16,031 nucleotides of DNA, taken from contig CAJPNZ010000073.1 of NCBI GenBank assembly GCA_905372155.1, positions 1 through 16,031 of the forward strand, read 5' to 3'. A program made the position numbers and the translations under genes. The DNA comes from Propionibacteriaceae bacterium. Lineage in GTDB: Bacteria; Actinomycetota; Actinomycetes; Propionibacteriales; Propionibacteriaceae. Below are positions 13,006-16,031 of the stretch, piece after piece (positions within the stretch are counted from its first letter, which is position 1; the number at the start of each line of letters is the position of its first letter). The notes below the pieces were generated by a model, which was given only the letters and a program-made list of their open reading frames with translations, had not been told where the DNA came from and made no database searches.

Positions 13006-13064
13006 GTGAAAGATTTTCGCGACGTCGTGAAAGGTTTTAGAGCGTATACGCCACAAAATCTTTC
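13006..13064. promoter_or_regulatory. Clustered GAAAGRTTTT repeats and GCGTATACGC palindrome
   Basis: GTGAAAGATTTT (13006-13017) and GTGAAAGGTTTT (13027-13038) are direct copies 21 bp apart. AAAATCTTTC (13055-13064) is an exact inverted copy of the first core. A perfect palindrome GCGTATACGC (13042-13051) lies between. The cluster is in the divergent spacer between the XRE/ImmA and beta-helix genes and could control either. Confidence 0.5.
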
Positions 13065-13172
13065 CGAATGACATAACGACGAAACCGGGGCGGGGTGCCG
13101 GCGCAGGCGGGGGTGACCCCGTGAAGACGTAGTGTCGGGACGGTCCAGTACTCAGAAATGAGAGGTGACCAC

Positions 13173-15140
13173 ATGCGTCGAGTAATTGCGATGATGTCCG
13201 TCCTGGCCTTGGGGTCCATGGTGCCATTGCAGAGCGAGGCGGTCGCAGATGGGGGAACCGTGATCCACGTCTCGGTCAGCGGTGGTTCCGATTCGGGGGA
13301 TGGCTCAGCGAACAGTCCGTATCAAACGATTTCAACGGCCCTGTCGAAGGCCGCCGACGGTGACACGATCGAGCTCGCCGACGGTGTCTACCAGGAGGGT
13401 GAGTTGAACGTCAACAAAACGGTGACCATCACCGCCGCGTCCGGGGCCAAGCCCGTGATCTCGGGCGCGAAGAACCCCACCACGTGGAAGGACGCTGGCG
13501 ACGGCACCTGGGCGACCGCCCACGACATGGTGCGCTTCTGCGACGTCTGCACCACGAACAAGGACCCGGAGGTCGAGGGCATGGCCGCCCATCCCGAACA
13601 GGTGTTCGTGGACGGCCAGCCCCTCACCCAGGTCGCGACCAGGGCCGAGGTGACGTCCTCCAGCTTCTTCGTCGACGACCCCGACCCCGTCACGCTCAAG
13701 GAGCCCGGCAACAGCCGGGGCGGGTACAACGTCAAACCGCACACCGGCACCTCCTACGTCATCGGCGTCAACCCGGCCGAGCACACGGTGGAGGTGGTCC
13801 AGCACTCGCGAGCCCTGACCATCTCGGCGGCCAGGTCCGCGCTCAAGGGGGTGACGGTCGAGAAGTACTCGCCCGTGCAGGAATGGGATTACCCCGACCC
13901 CGAGATCGGTCTTTTGAGCGGCGGCGCCATGGTGTTCGCCTCGGCCACCGACCTCAGGATCGAGAACTCGACCTTCCGCTACTCCTCGGCGGCGTCGGCC
14001 CTTGGTGTCGCCAACTCGGAGAACTCGACGATCAGCGGGAACGTCTTCGAGAACAACGGCGCGGGCGGCTTCGGGATCGACAAGTCCAGCAACATCACCG
14101 TTGAACACAACCGGTGGACGTCGAACAACACGTCGGGTTTCAACACCACCTCCTGCGGCGCCTACTGCACCCTCGGGGACACCAAGATCACGCACGCCGA
14201 GGGCATCCGTTTCGCCTACAACACCGTCGACTACTCGAACTCCGGCAAGGACGCCTCCCTGCCGGAGAACTACAGCACGGATCGTCGGGTGGGCGTCTGG
14301 TTCGACGAGGGCGTCATCAACTCCCAGATCGTGGGCAACTACTTCGTCAACGTGCCGGTCGCGATCTTCAACGAGGTCTCCTCGAAGAACATGATCGCCT
14401 CCAACATCGTCGAGGGGGCCGGTGCCGGGATCCACGTCTCCGGATCGGACAACACCCAGATCTGGAACAACACCATCTCGCACGCGTTGACGAGCATCTT
14501 CATCCAGGAGGACGCCCGTTCCAAGGGATGCAACGAGCGCTACGAGGACGGTTCTTGCAAGAGACCGCAGAAGTGGAGCATCGACCACGGTCTGTCGTGG
14601 GACACCACCGACACCACGATCTACAACAACATCCTCTCCTCGGAGCAGACCAACCTGGGAGACGACCCGTGGCGCTACGCGATGACGATGAAGGTCACCG
14701 GTGACAAGAACACCGACGGATCCGGCGCCGTCTACGCCAACGAGATGGTCACCGGTATCGACCACAACGCCTACTACCGCGCTCCCGCACAGGCGGGCGT
14801 GCCCAGCACCACCGTGCTGTGGAACTGGGGACCGAACAAGCCGGGGGACGCGGTCAATGCGGCGACCCTCTCCGAGTTCACCAACAGCGAACACGTGACG
14901 GCCGCCGGTCGCGAGGCCAACGGTCTGGATCTGCGGGGCAGCCGCGAGGAGAATCCCCTCTTCGTGAAGGAAGCCGCGGAACCGACGGCGTGGAAGACCT
15001 CAGACTTCCATCCCAAGCCCGGTGGACCCGCGGTCGGTTCGGGCCAGCCGCTGCCCGACGACGTTGCCAAGGCGCTCGGCGTTGAGGCGGGCAAGCCCGT
15101 GGATCGCGGTGCCCTGGTCAACGCGGCCTGGCAGGCGTAA
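13173..15140 (+). CDS. Secreted right-handed parallel beta-helix protein
   Basis: The 655-residue protein starts with a cleavable signal peptide (MRRVIAMMSVLALGSM..., with AVA just before Asp26). It has the pectate-lyase-like beta-helix fold: YQTISTALSKAADGDTIELA is the typical opening coil, and later coils repeat patterns such as NSTISGNVFENN, NITVEHNRWTSNN and NTQIWNNTIS. Relatives include polysaccharide lyases, epimerases and glycosidases; no catalytic signature I know identifies the substrate. Three close cysteine pairs (123/126, 328/332, 453/462) suggest disulfides that clip loops. There is no LPXTG motif, membrane tail or repeat anchor, so it is probably released. ATG 13173 follows a perfect ribosome site, GAGGTGA (13162-13168). 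A strong terminator follows the stop. Extracellular glycan degradation or adhesion is likely, but the target is unknown. Confidence 0.85.
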   Translation: MRRVIAMMSVLALGSMVPLQSEAVADGGTVIHVSVSGGSDSGDGSANSPYQTISTALSKAADGDTIELADGVYQEGELNVNKTVTITAASGAKPVISGAKNPTTWKDAGDGTWATAHDMVRFCDVCTTNKDPEVEGMAAHPEQVFVDGQPLTQVATRAEVTSSSFFVDDPDPVTLKEPGNSRGGYNVKPHTGTSYVIGVNPAEHTVEVVQHSRALTISAARSALKGVTVEKYSPVQEWDYPDPEIGLLSGGAMVFASATDLRIENSTFRYSSAASALGVANSENSTISGNVFENNGAGGFGIDKSSNITVEHNRWTSNNTSGFNTTSCGAYCTLGDTKITHAEGIRFAYNTVDYSNSGKDASLPENYSTDRRVGVWFDEGVINSQIVGNYFVNVPVAIFNEVSSKNMIASNIVEGAGAGIHVSGSDNTQIWNNTISHALTSIFIQEDARSKGCNERYEDGSCKRPQKWSIDHGLSWDTTDTTIYNNILSSEQTNLGDDPWRYAMTMKVTGDKNTDGSGAVYANEMVTGIDHNAYYRAPAQAGVPSTTVLWNWGPNKPGDAVNAATLSEFTNSEHVTAAGREANGLDLRGSREENPLFVKEAAEPTAWKTSDFHPKPGGPAVGSGQPLPDDVAKALGVEAGKPVDRGALVNAAWQA

Positions 15141-15160
15141 AGGTAGCCACCGCATCCGTG

Positions 15161-15207
15161 CCGGCGGGTGGGGAAGGGAACTCCCTTCCCCACCCGCCGG
15201 TTTGTTC
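15161..15207. terminator. Strong intrinsic terminator, probably bidirectional
   Basis: A perfect 19-bp inverted repeat (15161-15179 with 15182-15200; arm CCGGCGGGTGGGGAAGGGA) has a two-base AC between the arms and is followed by TTTGTTC. It lies 20 bases after the beta-helix stop and before the convergent YbjN-like gene. The tail favours plus-strand termination; the stem would also stop minus-strand transcription. Confidence 0.85.
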
Positions 15208-15270
15208 ACACCGCGCCCGTGGGAGGTGGGCGCTGTGCAGGGCGGCTGTGACGAAAGACGTGGCCGGGGC

Positions 15271-15693
15271 TCAGCCCTCGTGGAAGAGCTTGCCGCCGAA
15301 GCGTTTCGTGATCTCCTTGCCGTCGTGGTTGGCGGACTTCAGCATGCCGACGACCGCCCAGGCGAGGGTGTCCTCGTCGAGGTTGTCGGCCAGGAGGGTG
15401 TGGCGGAACATCAGAACGGCGGAACCGTCGAGAGGCTCGAGGTAGATGTGCCCGAAGGTGTAGGAGTTGTCGAGGGCGACGAACTCCAGCAGCTCGGGGG
15501 TGAGGGTGAGGTCCTTGACCATGAGGATCTCGATGGTGACGAACGAGTTGGCATCCTCCTCATCGACCCGGATGAACGCCCGAGCCGATTCGTGGCGCAG
15601 CGTGAAGGTGTTCTCGTCGGCCTTCTGCAGGTTGCTGCTGATCTTGAGCAGCAGCTTCTGCACCTTGGCGAGGGCGGGGTGGTCGGATTTCAT
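15271..15693 (-). CDS. YbjN / TY-chaperone-like protein
   Basis: This 140-residue protein has the compact alpha/beta layout of YbjN and type III secretion chaperone-like (TY-Chap) proteins: an N-terminal helix (HPALAKVQKLLLKISSNL), then alternating strands, then a helix (DEDTLAWAVVGMLKSANHDG). Such proteins bind peptides or partner proteins in the cytosol and are common in actinobacteria; YbjN itself affects motility and stress responses in E. coli. No signal peptide or membrane helix is seen. ATG 15693 is preceded by AAGGA, six bases upstream on the minus strand. The C terminus (KRFGGKLFHEG) faces the shared terminator. The partner is unknown; the small membrane peptide upstream in the same direction is one candidate. 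Confidence 0.7.
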   Translation of the reverse strand: MKSDHPALAKVQKLLLKISSNLQKADENTFTLRHESARAFIRVDEEDANSFVTIEILMVKDLTLTPELLEFVALDNSYTFGHIYLEPLDGSAVLMFRHTLLADNLDEDTLAWAVVGMLKSANHDGKEITKRFGGKLFHEG

Positions 15694-15816
15694 GGCAATC
15701 CTTACATCATGGGCCGGGGGACACGTCCGGATCGTTCAGGGGCATGGTCCAACATACTTGCCGATCGGTTGTCGCGACACCCGGACCAGGGAGTTCGTCG
15801 GGCACGGTGAAAGAGT

Positions 15817-15993
15817 TCAGTACCTGTACCCGGACGAGAAATAGGTCAGGAGAAAATCCCAGACCTCCTCCGGCAGAATGACTTGTAGCACGAGCGTCAG
15901 TGCCACGATGCCCACGGATATCAGGAAGGTCTTCACCCAATTGGGCATTTCTGATTCCTGCTCCTGATTCTGCCTCCGGGTTGTATCTGCCAT
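15817..15993 (-). CDS. Small single-pass membrane protein (58 aa)
   Basis: This frame encodes 58 residues: a polar, Gln/Glu-rich N terminus (MADTTRRQNQEQESEMPNW), one clear membrane helix (about 21-40, KTFLISVGIVALTLVLQVIL) and a short aromatic tail ending SSGYRY. The codons are natural and the hydrophobic segment is continuous, so it looks real although short. ATG 15993 has no good ribosome site. ATG 15948 (MPNWVK, 43 residues) is preceded by AGGA at a good distance and may be the true start. The frame remains open to the right edge of the window, so it could also be the C-terminal end of a longer tail-anchored protein. It lies 123 bases upstream of the YbjN-like gene on the same strand; between them (15694-15816) nothing is seen. 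Confidence 0.5.
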   Translation of the reverse strand: MADTTRRQNQEQESEMPNWVKTFLISVGIVALTLVLQVILPEEVWDFLLTYFSSGYRY

Positions 15994-16031
15994 GACGGGG
16001 GCGGCCGGGTGGGAGCCACGGGACCGAGGGA

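Noticed and set aside
12925..13227. In-frame N-terminal extension of the XRE/ImmA protein up to 13227
   Set aside because: It passes through the promoter, operator palindromes and repeat cluster, has no ribosome site, and the HTH domain needs no such extension.
13332..14894. 520-residue minus-strand open frame inside the beta-helix gene
   Set aside because: Antisense shadow: low-complexity Val/Gly/Arg/Asp sequence, no ribosome site, opposite a gene with signal peptide and clear fold.
1..16031. tRNA, rRNA or known ncRNA genes
   Set aside because: No cloverleaf with the GTTCRANYC arm and no rRNA-like stretch was noticed when reading both strands.

Overview
The window is high-GC DNA from an actinobacterium. 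Supporting signs are the heavy G/C third-position bias, GTG/TTG starts, several start codons that sit 6-8 bases after a TANNNT box (probable leaderless mRNAs), a WXG100 protein, an LPXTG remnant and the YibE/F family. A Propionibacteriaceae-like organism fits, but that is a guess from style and not a proof.

Layout. (1) 1-880: an intergenic repeat, then alpha-acetolactate decarboxylase (acetoin formation). (2) 893-1521, minus strand: a decayed cell-wall-anchored surface protein, with PKD domain, Ser/Pro/Thr linker and LPKTG spread over three reading frames. (3) 1660-3867, plus strand: a lower-GC block with its own promoter and operator-like inverted repeat. It encodes a type VII (WXG100-superfamily) secretion-type protein ending in a Lys/Tyr/Asp tandem repeat, a translationally coupled Glu-rich partner and a small WXG100 protein. 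No secretion ATPase or membrane machinery lies nearby. (4) 3868-4380: about 500 bases with only gene scraps. (5) 4381-7655: divergent TerC-family membrane protein and a class B penicillin-binding lipoprotein. (6) 7671-7830: a second cluster of the same intergenic repeat. (7) 7840-10072: divergent B-box rhomboid protease and YibE/F membrane protein. (8) 10096-11860, minus strand: an AAA/DUF4143 ATPase preceded by 23-bp tandem repeats and an antitoxin-like fragment, then a truncated PIN-like gene. (9) 11857-12924: XRE/ImmA regulator-protease, whose promoter is overlapped by an operator-like palindrome. (10) 13173-15140: secreted parallel beta-helix protein with a strong terminator. (11) 15271-15993, minus strand: a YbjN/TY-chaperone-like protein and a 58-residue single-pass membrane peptide.

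The housekeeping genes (TerC, PBP, rhomboid, YibE/F) look intact and ordinary. The accessory interest lies in three places: the orphan type VII substrate cluster; the defence/toxin-antitoxin-like area at 10.1-13.1 kb, with two gene fragments and three clusters of regulatory repeats; and the small genes at the right edge. No complete new multi-gene system can be demonstrated. The best candidates for undescribed biology are the basic-coiled-coil/acidic-partner pair at 1760-3498 and the XRE-ImmA locus with its truncated downstream partner.
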